Assembly: GCA_035266685.1 (NCBI GenBank)
Contig: DATFMX010000080.1
Location: forward strand, 1-8,217
Origin: VRUE01 sp035266685
GTDB lineage: Bacteria > Actinomycetota > Thermoleophilia > Solirubrobacterales > 70-9
DNA: 8,217 nucleotides
Direction: 5' to 3'
Both the position numbers and the translations under genes were made by a program. Positions 1 through 5,968 of the stretch are shown in pieces. The notes under the pieces were generated by a model that was not told the origin of the DNA, ran no database searches, and saw nothing but the letters and a program-made list of their open reading frames with translations. Numbering within the stretch: the first letter of the stretch is position 1; each line of letters begins with the position of its first letter.

Positions 1-602
1 TCGAGCACAGCGCCGGCTGGAATGCCTGCGGCGCAGATCGCGCCGGCGTAGTCACCCGATCCGGCGGTCGCGCCACCGAAGCGCTCGGCAGCGCGTTCGA
101 CCTTTTCGACGTACCACTCGGCGTGGTTGTAGGCAAAGATCGCGTCGTGCCAGTTCCCCGGCGCGCCAGATGCAGACAGGTACCTGGCGGCGGCGAAGAT
201 CGCATCCCACGGATCGTTCGGGTCCTTCGCGCCGTCGCCGTTGGCATCGACACCGTAGGCGGCCCAGGTCGGCGGCATGAACTGCATCCACCCGAGCGCT
301 CCGGCCGACGAGGGTCCGAGGTTTGCCCCGAACCCGGTCTCGACCCAGTTGACGGCAGCGAGGATCGAAGGTCCCCGCTCGCCGAGGCTGTAGCGCAGGC
401 TTGCCTGTTGGTAGATCGGGATCAGCCTCGCGGGCACTCCTTTGACCGAGCCGACCGAGCCCTCAGCGCAACCCGTACCACCACCGAAGAGGAGGGCCGT
501 CGCAACGGCGGTGCCGACGATCGACACGAAGACGCCGAAGGACAGGCCGAGCAGCGCCGCGGGCAACTTGAAGGTGGCCTGTGTGTCGCCGGATCGATGC
601 AT
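1..602 (-). CDS. Lytic transglycosylase (SLT/MltB-like), membrane-anchored, partial at the left edge
   Basis: A lytic transglycosylase cleaves the glycan strands of peptidoglycan; beside a type IV secretion operon it would act like VirB1, opening the wall for the channel. The frame runs open off the left edge, so the C-terminus is missing and 200 codons are visible. Residues 1-14 are cytoplasmic, about 15-42 form one membrane helix, then comes GGTGCAEG, a poor lipobox. The catalytic domain covers about 60-175: Glu88 in NWVETGFG is the predicted catalytic acid, followed by GALGWMQFMPPTW (102-114), a Ca-loop-like DANGDGAKDPND (119-130) and the family signature AYNHAEWYV (157-165). I chose ATG at 602 because GGACGAG sits just upstream; TTG codons further upstream are possible, and an in-frame TGA closes the frame soon after. 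It is divergent from the sigma factor gene. The domain assignment is secure; the link to conjugation is inferred from context. Confidence 0.93.
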   Translation of the reverse strand, partial: MHRSGDTQATFKLPAALLGLSFGVFVSIVGTAVATALLFGGGTGCAEGSVGSVKGVPARLIPIYQQASLRYSLGERGPSILAAVNWVETGFGANLGPSSAGALGWMQFMPPTWAAYGVDANGDGAKDPNDPWDAIFAAARYLSASGAPGNWHDAIFAYNHAEWYVEKVERAAERFGGATAGSGDYAGAICAAGIPAGAVL

Positions 603-733
603 CTCGTCCGGCGCTGTTGTCCGCAACAAATGCGGATTGCCTCGTGTTTCTCACAAAGTGAGGCAGTTCGGGGTTTTCCCGGACAGGGGGGTGATGGGAC
701 CTGTGAACAGCGTGGGTCGGAATGGAGGTACGA
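603..733. promoter_or_regulatory. Divergent intergenic region with overlapping inverted repeats
   Basis: This 131-bp spacer separates the divergent transglycosylase and sigma factor genes and must hold both promoters. It has lower GC than its surroundings. It contains two overlapping stem-loops, TGTTG-tccg-CAACA (615-628) and CCGCA-acaaa-TGCGG (621-635), which cannot form together. It also contains a perfect CTCAC-aaa-GTGAG palindrome (650-662), nested in GCCTC...GAGGC (639-643 with 660-664). These are candidate operator sites. GGAGG at 724-728 is the ribosome binding site of the sigma gene. I could not assign -35/-10 boxes with confidence. Confidence 0.45.
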
Positions 734-1957
734 ATGGCTAGCGTGCGCGAGGAGCTGGGGCGCACGGACCTCGAAGCAGCCGAACGCGGCTTCCTGCAAC
801 TGCTGCGGCGCAAACGCTTCTCCCCCGCCTTCATCGAGCGCCACGGCGCCGACCTGATCGCCAAGGCCCGCCTCGAGTATTCCCAGCACGTCGCCGAGGG
901 CGGTGAGGTGAGGAACCCGGCGGGCTGGATCATCCACTGCGCCTGGCGGCGCACGCAGAACCTGCTGGAGCAAGAGGGACGCGCGCCGAGGGTGCTCTCG
1001 ATCGACAACGGCGGCGCCTTCGCCAACGACTCGAGGACTCCTGAGGACGAGGTCTTGACCTCCGACCGCTACCGGCAGCTGCAGGCGGCTATCGAACAGC
1101 TCCCTATCGAGGAGCGCAAGGTGATCGCCCTGACCTACTTCGAGGGAATGTCGGTGCGCGAGGTCGGTCGCGCCCTGAAGTGGGACAAGTGCAAAGCCGA
1201 CCGCCGCCACCGCGCCGCGCTGGAGCGCCTGCAAGAGCTGCTCGGCGTCAAGGACATCGACTCCCTGCAGATCGAGATCGGCATCGTCGCCTGGACCTCG
1301 ATTACCGCGGGAGACGTCGCGACGTCACGTGTACCCGGAATCGGAGCTGCGCTCGACGCGGTGGGCAACGGCATCGCCGCCGTCGTCGGCCGGGGACAGG
1401 ATCTCGCCCGCCGGCTGCTCACTGGGGGTACGGCGGAGCCGGGCATGGCCCCCGCCCTCGGCGGCGCAGCCCGGACCGCCGGTGTCTGCGGCGCGGCAGC
1501 CGTGGCCTGCGTTGCGTCGGGACTGGTCGGGCCGGGCGTCGGCGGCGTCGACGTGCTCGCCGACCAGCGTCGGGAGAAACCCGTGGTTGAGCGCTCCGTT
1601 GAAACGCCCGAGCCGACCAGATCGGTGATGACTGCGCCCGAAGTCGCGGCGACATCAGCCTCTCAGGAAGGTGCAGAGGCAGGCACCCAAGAGGATCAGC
1701 ACCGAAAGCAGAGCTCCAAGCCCCCCGCGCGCAAGCAGCAGACGCAGCGCTCTTCGACCACTCCCTCGACGGCAACCCCCAGTCAGGTAGCCGAAGAGTT
1801 CGATCCCTTCACCGGTGGCGGTGAAACGTCGTCGAGCGGCTCGACGAGCGGCGGTGGCGGATCGGCGTCGAGCCAACCCTCGACCTCAACGGGCGGCAAC
1901 TCCTCCTCACCGCCTTCGGCGAGCGGCCAGCAAGTCCAGTCCGAGTTCGGCCTGTAG
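734..1957 (+). CDS. Sigma-70 family (ECF-like) factor with membrane-like segment and Ser/Gly-rich C-terminal tail
   Basis: Predicted RNA polymerase sigma factor, 407 aa. A region-2-like helical part covers about 15-83 (ending GWIIHCAWRRTQNLLEQ). A clear region 4 helix-turn-helix covers about 113-170, with QLPIEERKVIALTYFEGMS, then VREVGRALKW and an arginine/lysine-rich recognition helix. ATG at 734 is chosen because GGAGG (724-728) lies five bases before it; the in-frame ATG at 722 overlaps that site. ECF sigma factors are usually about 170-200 aa, so the remaining half is extra: residues about 243-274 are Ala/Gly/Val-rich with two cysteines (VCGAAAVACVASGLVGPGVGG) and could cross the membrane, and 290-407 is a Ser/Thr/Gly/Pro/Gln-rich disordered tail. 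The protein may therefore be membrane-tethered. No separate anti-sigma gene is seen next to it. Control of the nearby transfer genes is inferred from position only. Confidence 0.85.
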   Translation: MASVREELGRTDLEAAERGFLQLLRRKRFSPAFIERHGADLIAKARLEYSQHVAEGGEVRNPAGWIIHCAWRRTQNLLEQEGRAPRVLSIDNGGAFANDSRTPEDEVLTSDRYRQLQAAIEQLPIEERKVIALTYFEGMSVREVGRALKWDKCKADRRHRAALERLQELLGVKDIDSLQIEIGIVAWTSITAGDVATSRVPGIGAALDAVGNGIAAVVGRGQDLARRLLTGGTAEPGMAPALGGAARTAGVCGAAAVACVASGLVGPGVGGVDVLADQRREKPVVERSVETPEPTRSVMTAPEVAATSASQEGAEAGTQEDQHRKQSSKPPARKQQTQRSSTTPSTATPSQVAEEFDPFTGGGETSSSGSTSGGGGSASSQPSTSTGGNSSSPPSASGQQVQSEFGL

Positions 1958-1979
1958 GCAATGCCGTGGTGGAATAGCC

Positions 1980-2033
1980 ATTGCGCTAATTGCGTCTGTT
2001 GCGGTTATTACGTTTGTGAGGTACATTTCGTCA
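1980..2033 (+). repeat. Six tandem degenerate 9-bp units (consensus RTTGCGNNN)
   Basis: Six consecutive 9-bp units start at 1980, 1989, 1998, 2007, 2016 and 2025. The first three carry (A/G)TTGCG, the fourth ATTACG, the fifth GTGAGG and the sixth ATTTCG. The stretch is far more AT-rich than anything nearby. It lies between the sigma factor stop and the HTH gene start and overlaps the candidate promoter. Iterated short sites in this position suit an operator for the downstream DNA-binding antitoxin, though nothing in the sequence proves binding. Confidence 0.5.
1999..2027 (+). promoter_or_regulatory. Candidate sigma-70-type promoter for the HTH-PIN pair
   Basis: TTGCGG (1999-2004) and TACATT (2022-2027) are separated by exactly 17 bases, resembling -35 and -10 boxes. 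The -10 box ends 24 bases before the ATG of the antitoxin at 2052. The position, spacing and local AT-richness support it, but the boxes match consensus only moderately. Confidence 0.45.
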
Positions 2034-2051
2034 GGAACACCGGACGGAACA

Positions 2052-2507
2052 ATGGCCGCCTCCAAAACTCACGACAGCCTCGTTACCCCCGACCCCGCCG
2101 AGGCGGAGGTCATCGCTCGGCTGCACGCCGAGATCGACGAGATCTATCGCGAGCACGGCGAAGCGCGGCTGCTCGGCCCCGATGGCGAGATGATCGGCAT
2201 CCCCGGCTCCGCGTTCGAGGCGCTGCGCCTGGTCGTCGACGCGATGTCGAAGGGACAGACGATCGTCCTCGCTCCCCAGGAGGAGGAGCTGACCAGCCAG
2301 CAGGCAGCCGACCTCCTGCGGGTCTCCCGGCCTCACCTGATCAAGCTCCTCGACGAAGGCCAGATCCCCTTCCATCGGGTCGGCACCCATCGCCGCGTCC
2401 GCTTGGAGGACGTCCTCGCCTACAGGCGCACGCGCTCGGAGGACCGTCGCGAGAAGCTGGACGAGCTGGCCCGTCTCTCCGAGGACTTCGAGGGCGGCTA
2501 CCGCTGA
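2052..2507 (+). CDS. Excisionase-family HTH DNA-binding protein, probable antitoxin
   Basis: A 151-aa protein with a winged helix-turn-helix of the excisionase/MerR-like type (HTH_17) at about 79-126: LTSQQAADLLRVSRPHLIKLL, then DEGQIPFHRVGTHRRVRLEDVLAYRR. The N-terminal 75 residues, with LLGPDGEMIGIP and a helical ALRLVVDAM stretch, are typical of antitoxins paired with PIN_3 toxins in actinobacteria. It is expected to bind its own promoter and neutralise the PIN toxin encoded 38 bases downstream. ATG at 2052 is chosen because the family-like N-terminus starts there. The frame is open further upstream, but that overlaps the sigma gene in another frame. The Shine-Dalgarno (GGACGGA, about 2042-2048) is weak. 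A role as a true excisionase of the mobile element is the alternative, but the paired PIN gene makes an antitoxin more likely. Confidence 0.87.
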   Translation: MAASKTHDSLVTPDPAEAEVIARLHAEIDEIYREHGEARLLGPDGEMIGIPGSAFEALRLVVDAMSKGQTIVLAPQEEELTSQQAADLLRVSRPHLIKLLDEGQIPFHRVGTHRRVRLEDVLAYRRTRSEDRREKLDELARLSEDFEGGYR

Positions 2508-2545
2508 TCGGCAGCATCGGCCGCGCCTCGTAGGCTGCGACGCCG

Positions 2546-3103
2546 ATGGGATTTCAGGCAGTTCTCGACGCCAACGTGCTGCTGCCCGCGCCGCTGCGGG
2601 ACACCCTCCTGCGCCTCGCCGAGGCCGAGCTCTACGTGCCCAGGTGGAGCGAGCGCATTCTCGACGAGGTTGCGAAGAACCTGGTCGAGAGCGGTCGCAC
2701 CGACGCTGAGCGAGCAAGGCGAGTAACGGAGACCATGGCGGGAGCCTTCCCCGAGGCGATGACGCCAACTCCGGTCATCTCGACCATCGAGCCGGCGATG
2801 ACCAATGACCCGAAGGATCGTCACGTCTTGGCTGCCGCCGTTGGCGTCGGCGCCGAGGTGGTGGTCACCAAGAACCTCAAAGACTTTCCACCTGACACCT
2901 GCGAGCCACTCGGTATCCAGGTCGTCAACCCAGACGACTTCCTCGTCGACCTCCGCCAGGTCGATCCAGTCGCCGCACTTCGCGCCCTGTCGGATCAAGC
3001 CGCAGCCCTCACCAAGCCGGCGCTGACCCTCCACGAAGTACTCGACCACGTCGCCATAGACGCCCCCGAGTTTGCGGGGCTGATTCGTGAGAGCATGTCG
3101 TAA
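2546..3103 (+). CDS. PIN-domain ribonuclease toxin (PIN_3 type, VapC-like)
   Basis: A 185-aa predicted Mg-dependent endoribonuclease, the toxin of a type II toxin-antitoxin pair. The acidic residues of the PIN fold are visible: Asp8 in VLDANVLLP, Glu41 in ILDEV, Asp88/Asp91 in MTNDPKDRHVLAAA, and Asp113 in TKNLKDFPP. All are present, so the enzyme should be active. Residues after about 130 form a C-terminal helical extension (VDPVAALRALSDQAAAL...) that is common in this family and longer than in classical VapC (about 130 aa). It lies 38 bases after the HTH antitoxin on the same strand and is followed directly by terminator-like hairpins, so the pair forms its own two-gene operon. The ATG at 2546 has no strong ribosome binding site, which fits translation coupled to or weaker than the antitoxin. 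Its cellular RNA target cannot be read from the sequence. Confidence 0.9.
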   Translation: MGFQAVLDANVLLPAPLRDTLLRLAEAELYVPRWSERILDEVAKNLVESGRTDAERARRVTETMAGAFPEAMTPTPVISTIEPAMTNDPKDRHVLAAAVGVGAEVVVTKNLKDFPPDTCEPLGIQVVNPDDFLVDLRQVDPVAALRALSDQAAALTKPALTLHEVLDHVAIDAPEFAGLIRESMS

Positions 3104-3106
3104 CCC

Positions 3107-3128
3107 CCCTGCTGTTTCGTCAGCAGGG
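3107..3128 (+). terminator. Hairpin just after the PIN gene
   Basis: A perfect 8-bp stem, CCCTGCTG with CAGCAGGG, around a TTTCGT loop, starts four bases after the stop codon. It has no T-run directly behind it, so it may act together with the next hairpin or stabilise the mRNA 3' end. Confidence 0.6.
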
Positions 3129-3130
3129 AG

Positions 3131-3161
3131 CGGGGCCGCCGCAAGGCGGCCTCGGCATTTC
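3131..3161 (+). terminator. Rho-independent-like terminator of the toxin-antitoxin operon
   Basis: A 10-bp GC-rich stem (3131-3140 with 3145-3154, one G-T pair) is closed by a GCAA tetraloop and followed by a short T-rich tail (ATTTCT, 3156-3161). It separates the HTH-PIN pair from the secretion operon that starts about 100 bases later. Confidence 0.65.
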
Positions 3162-3249
3162 TAGGCAGCGTGTCTCGTCGACTTCGTGTCGCACGGCGGT
3201 GAGGCAATCAGCCCCCTCTGCGGACAACCGGGCAAAGGACCCGATCCGC

Positions 3250-3256
3250 AAGGAGG
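3250..3256 (+). promoter_or_regulatory. Strong ribosome binding site that fixes the GTG start at 3263
   Basis: AAGGAGG, close to a perfect Shine-Dalgarno, lies six bases before GTG at 3263. It is the strongest such site in the window and sits before the first, probably most abundant, protein of the secretion operon. The 3162-3249 stretch before it must carry the promoter, but I see no convincing -35/-10 pair; it holds a direct repeat CGTGTC at 3169 and 3185. Confidence 0.8.
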
Positions 3257-3262
3257 CTCGCC

Positions 3263-3580
3263 GTGCCCATCCTCACCACGATCCATTTCGCCCTGTTCCG
3301 GCTCGCGGAGATCAGCGTCAAACCGAACCCGAAAGGGCTGCCCGGCACCGAGGCCCTGGAGAAGCTCGTCAACGGGCTCGCGGCGATCGCGCTGCTGGGC
3401 TGCGGCGCGGCCCTGGTGATCGGGGCCGCGCAGTGGGGCCTCGGCCAACGGGCCAACAACTACAGCCAGGCCGCTGACGGCAAGACGAAGATGCTCTACG
3501 GGATCGGTGGCGCCTTCGTCGTCGGCGCGGCATCGGCGTTGATCAACTTCTTCTACGGCGCCGGCTCGGCCGTCCGCTGA
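3263..3580 (+). CDS. DUF6112-like two-helix membrane protein, pilin/VirB2-like
   Basis: A 105-aa protein with two hydrophobic segments at about 36-58 and 78-98, separated by a short polar loop (GQRANNYSQAADGKTK). A motif-like NPKGLPGTEALEKLVNGLA (22-40) precedes the first helix. Size, two-helix hairpin shape, and position at the head of a TrbL/SCO6880 operon match the actinobacterial DUF6112 family, which occupies the slot of the VirB2/TrbC pilin-like subunit. It would sit in the cell membrane as a component of the mating channel. The start is GTG, set by a strong AAGGAGG. Its TGA overlaps the next gene's ATG by one base (TGATG), indicating translational coupling. The family call rests on remembered similarity; a pilus-subunit function is inferred. 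Confidence 0.82.
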   Translation: MPILTTIHFALFRLAEISVKPNPKGLPGTEALEKLVNGLAAIALLGCGAALVIGAAQWGLGQRANNYSQAADGKTKMLYGIGGAFVVGAASALINFFYGAGSAVR

Positions 3581-4269
3581 TGGCGCGCCCAACTCGGCGT
3601 CCCGGCGACACGCGCCCGCGTGGCGCGGCGCTCGCCCTGGCCGCCCTCATCGTGCTCCTTGCGGGCCTGCTGATCGGACGGGCGAGCGCCCCAAGCAGCG
3701 AGGCCATCGAGGCGCCCGCGGGCAGCGGACCGACGCGAGTCCAAGACGGAGTGCCGGTCGGCCACGCCCGCAGCCGAGAGGGAGCCGCCGCTGCGGTTGC
3801 CTCCTACCAGCGCGCCTTCGCCGACCCCGCGATTCTGCAACCGGGCGTCATGCGCCGCCGGCTCGAAGTCGTGGCGAGCCCCGACTACGTGCGCACGATG
3901 CTCGCCGCCAACTCGCCCGGCCGCGAACGGCTGGCGCGAGGACCGATCGGGCAGGGCATCAGGCACGGCATCCAGACGCTGTATGCGGGAGTGCCGATCG
4001 GCTACCGGATCGAGTCCTTCTCGCCGCGCCGCGCCCGCGTGCTCACCTGGGGCTTCACCCTGCTCGGCAACGCCTCGGCGGTGGAGCCGCGCGCCTACTT
4101 CGGCCTCGCCCACACCGATCTCGTCTGGCTGGACGGCGACTGGAAGATCGCCGGCACGGAGGCGAGCTTCGGCCCGACGCCGAAGCTGCAGACGCCGCCC
4201 GGGCCAGTCGGCGGCTATGACGTGATGCGCCTCGCCAGGGAGCTGCGGAGCTATGGGGCGACTCCGTAG
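3580..4269 (+). CDS. Bitopic VirB8/TcpC-like conjugation protein
   Basis: A 229-aa protein with a basic N-terminus (MARPTRRPGDTRPRG), one membrane helix at about 17-37 and an extracytoplasmic domain. The domain includes a helical REGAAAAVASYQRAFADP (66-83) and a strand motif DLVWLDGDWKIAG (180-192). That last pattern, a Trp-rich strand followed by DWKI, is typical of NTF2-fold domains in VirB8/TcpC-type proteins of Gram-positive conjugation systems. Such proteins scaffold the inner-membrane channel outside the cell membrane. It has no separate Shine-Dalgarno and starts on the overlapping TGATG of the pilin-like gene. Its 3' end overlaps the TrbL-like gene by 17 bases. I recognise the arrangement and fold type rather than a named family, so the precise role is inference. 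Confidence 0.72.
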   Translation: MARPTRRPGDTRPRGAALALAALIVLLAGLLIGRASAPSSEAIEAPAGSGPTRVQDGVPVGHARSREGAAAAVASYQRAFADPAILQPGVMRRRLEVVASPDYVRTMLAANSPGRERLARGPIGQGIRHGIQTLYAGVPIGYRIESFSPRRARVLTWGFTLLGNASAVEPRAYFGLAHTDLVWLDGDWKIAGTEASFGPTPKLQTPPGPVGGYDVMRLARELRSYGATP

Positions 4270-5968
4270 GCGTCTCCCCCAGGCGGGCCTTCTCGCCATC
4301 CTGGTGGCGCTGCTCGTGCTCGGGCGGCCGGTGCCCGAGCAGGCACAGGCCAACCCCGTCTGCGACGTCGCCGGCGCCCCGGCCGATGCGATCACGGGCG
4401 GGGTCGACGCGATCACCGGCGGGATGATCGGCGGCAACCCGGTCAGCGACGCCTGCAACGCGGTCACCGACGACGTGGTGGGCGCCGCGACCGCGCCCGT
4501 GGCCGACGCCCTGAAAGGGGTGAGCAACGGCGTCTTCAACCAGATCGCCACCTGGGTCGCCGACGGAGCGGGCTGGCTGATGGGACGGGTGGTGAAGGCG
4601 ATCGACACCTCGACCAGCCCCAGACTCGACGGCAAGGGCTTCGTGCGCCAGTACGGCAAGATGACCGAGATCGCCGTCGTGCTGGCGGCGGCGATGCTGC
4701 TGCTCGCGGTGCTAGAGGGGCTTGCGCAGGGCAGCGCCGGGATGCTCGCCCGCGCCGCCTTCGTCAACCTGCCGCTCGCCTTCATCGGCGCCAGCGTCGC
4801 CTTCGTCGTCGTGCAGCTCCTGATCGGCGCGACCGACGGGCTCTCCCAGGCGATCTCCAGCTCGACCGGAAATGACGGCGAGCGCTTCTTCGAGGACGCG
4901 ATCAAGAGCCTCGGCGCCGCCGGCGGCGCGGCGGGCGAGACGATCGGCAACTCGACCGGCGCCAACCCGGTCAGCGGGGCGATCGGCGGCACGACCGGAT
5001 CGGTGGAGGTCCCGCTGTTCGTCACCTTCCTGGCGGCGGTGATGGGCGCCTTTGCCGCCTTCTTCGTCTGGATCGAGCTGCTGATGCGCGATGCCGCGAT
5101 CTACGCGGTCGCGCTGTTCGTCCCGCTCTCGCTGGCGGCCTCGATCTGGCCGCGCTGGTCGGGCGCGCTACGCCGGACCGCCGAGTTGATGGTGGTCGTG
5201 ATCGCCTCGAAGTTCGTGATCGTCGCGATCATCAGCCTCGCGGCGAGCCTGGCGGCGGAGAACGCCGGGCGGGTCGAGCAGATCCTCGCCGCCGCGGCGC
5301 TGATGCTGCTCGCCAGCTTCGCCCCCTTCGTGCTGCTGCGCCTGGTGCCGTTCGCCGAGGGTGCGATGGCGGCTGCCTACTCGCGGCGCTCGGCGGGCGG
5401 AGGGGTCGTCGGCGGGATGCACCTGGCGACCCAGGTTCAGATGATGCGCAACATGGCGCGCGCCAACTGGGGCGGATCGAGCGCCACCGGGCCGCGCTCG
5501 GGCGGGCGCGGCGGCAGCTTGCCGGGAGGCGGTTCCGGAGGGCCGCCGCGCGGAGGCGGCGGAGCGCCGAGCGGTGGTTCGGGAACCGCCGGGGGCGGAG
5601 GCGCGGCCGCCGGAGCCGGCGCGGGGAGCGCCGCAGCTGCGGCACCAGCCGCTGCGGCTGCCGTGCCCGTCGCTGCGGCGGCGGGCAGCAAAGCTGCTGC
5701 CGGGCGCCTCGCTGGAGGCGCGAGCGCGCAGGCCGCCAGTGGCAAGCCCAGTCGCGAGATAAGCGCCGGCACCGGTGCCGGCGGGAAGGTGAAGACGGAC
5801 ACGCCGCGACCGAGCGCGGGGTCGCCCGAGAAGGGCGATCGGCCTGTCGAGTCGCCGCAGCCCCGCCCCGCCGGGGGCGGAGAGGCGCCCGGCGACAGCG
5901 GTCGAGCGCCGCGCCCGGCACCGGAGACCTCCACGGCCAAGCGCGAGGGAGCGGGTCGCCGTGAGTAG
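4253..5968 (+). CDS. TrbL/VirB6-like polytopic conjugation membrane protein
   Basis: A 571-aa protein, probably the inner-membrane channel core of the type IV secretion system. Residues 1-33 look like a signal peptide or first membrane helix (basic MGRLRRRLPQ, hydrophobic stretch, then EQAQA). An extracytoplasmic N-domain with a small DAITGG repeat (45-56) follows. Six membrane segments lie at about 139-158, 170-193, 254-276, 281-299, 312-333 and 343-366, the usual TrbL/VirB6 pattern. From about 407 to the end the protein is a Gly/Ala/Pro/Ser low-complexity tail rich in positive and negative charges, likely cytoplasmic and disordered. ATG at 4253 is chosen because a signal sequence begins there; AGGGAG (4237-4242) could serve as ribosome binding site. 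It overlaps its upstream neighbour by 17 bases and its downstream neighbour by 8, so the four genes form one operon. Confidence 0.85.
   Translation: MGRLRRRLPQAGLLAILVALLVLGRPVPEQAQANPVCDVAGAPADAITGGVDAITGGMIGGNPVSDACNAVTDDVVGAATAPVADALKGVSNGVFNQIATWVADGAGWLMGRVVKAIDTSTSPRLDGKGFVRQYGKMTEIAVVLAAAMLLLAVLEGLAQGSAGMLARAAFVNLPLAFIGASVAFVVVQLLIGATDGLSQAISSSTGNDGERFFEDAIKSLGAAGGAAGETIGNSTGANPVSGAIGGTTGSVEVPLFVTFLAAVMGAFAAFFVWIELLMRDAAIYAVALFVPLSLAASIWPRWSGALRRTAELMVVVIASKFVIVAIISLAASLAAENAGRVEQILAAAALMLLASFAPFVLLRLVPFAEGAMAAAYSRRSAGGGVVGGMHLATQVQMMRNMARANWGGSSATGPRSGGRGGSLPGGGSGGPPRGGGGAPSGGSGTAGGGGAAAGAGAGSAAAAAPAAAAAVPVAAAAGSKAAAGRLAGGASAQAASGKPSREISAGTGAGGKVKTDTPRPSAGSPEKGDRPVESPQPRPAGGGEAPGDSGRAPRPAPETSTAKREGAGRRE

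Noticed and set aside
52..291. Minus-strand 79-codon open frame at the left edge
   Set aside because: It lies in a wrong frame inside the transglycosylase, which carries the AYNHAEWYV and GALGWMQFMPPTW motifs over the same bases.
422..1234. Minus-strand open frame across the sigma factor start
   Set aside because: It overlaps both the real transglycosylase start and the sigma gene, and it lacks any domain. The transglycosylase is in a different minus frame with a clear catalytic motif.
4370..4440. Possible direct repeat with functional meaning (GATGCGATCACGGGCGG and a near copy)
   Set aside because: It is a coding repeat giving DAITGG twice in the TrbL-like N-domain. Its length and phase suit a protein-level duplication, not a DNA site.
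3553..5025. Long open frame on the minus strand, 490 codons
   Set aside because: It is antisense to the VirB8-like and TrbL-like genes, whose proteins show clear helices and family features. Its composition is the Ser/Ala/Pro-rich shadow of GC-rich codons, with no recognisable domain.
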